Source: a virus
IMG/VR virus record: IMGVR_UViG_3300045922_000020
Coordinates: 1 to 50,933 of that record
Strand: one strand, 5' to 3'
Length of the DNA stretch: 50,933 bases
Both the position numbers and the translations under genes were made by a program. The notes beneath the pieces are model-generated. The model saw nothing but the letters and a program-made list of their open reading frames with translations. It did not search any database and had not been told where the DNA came from. This document shows, piece after piece, positions 50,345-50,933 of this stretch. Every line of letters starts with the position of its first letter. The first letter of the stretch is position 1.

Positions 50345-50453
50345 CTTCGACCGGATGTTCTGTGTTCTCGTTGTGTTCTAACGCTAACCCATTGATAAAT
50401 AACGGCTTTCATGTTTTGTTCTCGTGCTTCGGGCACTGTTTCCAGAAAGAATC

Positions 50454-50513
50454 CGGCATGGGGCGCTCGGCGCACCCCCCGAACGCCCGACCCCCGTGGG
50501 GGGACCCATGCCG
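50454..50513 (+). repeat. Long inverted repeat with internal GC hairpin
   Basis: CGGCATGGG (50454-50462) pairs with CCCATGCCG (50505-50513). Within the 42-nt loop is ACCCCCGTGGGGGG. It could extrude as a cruciform or fold in RNA. Packaging or replication structure is possible. Confidence 0.5.
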
Positions 50514-50562
50514 CCCTAGTCGTAAAAGCCCCAAGGCGGGAATACCTGACCGCCTTACCGCC

Positions 50563-50652
50563 TATTGACTGGACAGTCAGTCAAAATAGCCTGACCGCCT
50601 GACCGCTTATTGACTGGACAGTCAGTCAGAATAGCCTGACCGCCTGATCGCC
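50563..50652 (+). repeat. 45-bp direct repeat (two copies) with palindromic core
   Basis: Copies at 50563-50607 and 50608-50652 differ at a few bases. Each contains TTGACTG-GACAGT-CAGTCAA (or A to G at the end in copy 2), which can also pair as TGACTG-GA-CAGTCA. The repeat grades into the 8-bp array. Confidence 0.75.
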
Positions 50653-50933
50653 TGACCGCCTGACCGCCTGACCGCCTGACCGCCTGACCGCCTGACCGCC
50701 TGACCGCCTGACCGCCTGACCGCCTGACCGCCTGACAGCCTGACCGCCTGACCGCCTGACCGCCTGACCGCCTGACCGCCTGACCGCCTGACCGCCTGAC
50801 CGCCTGACCGCCTGACCGCCTGACCGACTGACCGCCTGACCGCCTGACCGCCTGACCGCCTGACCGCCTGACCGCCTGACCGCCTGACCGCCTGACCGCC
50901 TGACCGCCTGACCGCCTGACCGCCTGACCGCCT
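50635..50933 (+). repeat. 8-bp tandem array (CCTGACCG), about 37 copies
   Basis: Nearly perfect CCTGACCG units from 50635 to the window end, with three single-base variants (T at about 50648, A at 50737, A at 50827). The plus strand has TGA stops in every frame. The minus strand is open in all frames and would give a repeating RSGGQAVR, but has no start codon. The window stops inside the array, so true length is unknown. Confidence 0.9.

Larger units (their letters stand above)
49803..50933 (+). other. Noncoding repeat-rich region, candidate origin/terminus
   Basis: No credible gene in 1,131 nt. A 166-codon frame at 50068-50568 has no ribosome site, odd composition and crosses repeats. The region is more AT-rich than the genome between about 50.09 and 50.46 kb and contains, in order, a terminator, nine GTTCCA-core sites, phased A-tracts, a palindrome, TGTGTTCT twice at 11-bp spacing (50361, 50372), a large inverted repeat, a 45-bp repeat and an 8-bp tandem array running to the window end. 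Confidence 0.6.

Noticed and set aside
50068-50568. 166-codon protein in the repeat region
   Set aside because: No ribosome site, irregular amino-acid composition, and it overlaps iterons, A-tracts and inverted repeats.
50635-50933. CRISPR array
   Set aside because: The unit is only 8 bp with no spacers and no cas genes are present.

Overview
The window is a tailed-phage genome or a nearly complete one. It is GC-rich and tightly packed, with ATGA/GTGA stop-start overlaps, no tRNA or rRNA genes and no integrase. It carries a lambda-like head and packaging set (Nu1/GpA-type terminase, gpW, portal, S49 protease, GpD-like decoration protein, GpE-like capsid), a non-contractile tail with a 1,681-residue tape measure, and phage replication genes. 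This indicates a siphovirus. A GapR/DUF2312 protein, DUF2163 and DUF2793 tail proteins, NrdJ, ThyX and the high GC point to an alphaproteobacterial host, most likely Rhodobacterales (inference; no host sequence is present).

Layout. (1) 25-11900, plus strand: nucleotide metabolism and accessory genes. These are a DUF550 nucleotide pyrophosphohydrolase, class II ribonucleotide reductase with an intein, DUF932 protein, a RuvC-less IS110-like protein, ThyX, a DUF3310 protein, a GapR homologue, a DNA methyltransferase and many small unknown genes. (2) 11897-46732, minus strand. Transcription starts near 46.8 kb and runs leftward through a small acidic protein, a DUF2800 nuclease-like protein, a DUF2815 ssDNA-binding-like protein, family A DNA polymerase, VRR-NUC nuclease, SNF2-type helicase, terminase, gpW, portal, protease/scaffold, decoration, capsid, neck, tail tube, chaperone with -1 frameshift, tape measure, tail tip, fibres and lysis genes. 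The two arms converge at a shared CTAG stop at 11897-11900. (3) 46733-46846: divergent control region. (4) 46847-49802, plus strand: HTH regulator and a primase/VapE-type helicase. (5) 49803-50933: 1.1 kb with no credible gene. It holds a strong terminator, nine GTTCCA-core sites, phased A-tracts, palindromes, a 45-bp repeat and about 37 copies of an 8-bp repeat. It looks like an origin or terminal region.

The most unusual part is 5.2-6.8 kb. Two 56-nt elements of identical architecture flank an unknown gene: a 13-bp stem with GAAACCCA at the same loop position. They are followed by further hairpins with GCGAAA in the loop, directly upstream of a protein that keeps only the C-terminal (Transposase_20) half of an IS110 transposase. 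This may be a structured-RNA/protein pair. Other notable points are an intein placed exactly at the redox-active cysteine of NrdJ with an atypical terminal Gln, acidic C-termini ending in Ile on many replication and accessory proteins, and a family A polymerase with HDQ instead of HDE in motif C.
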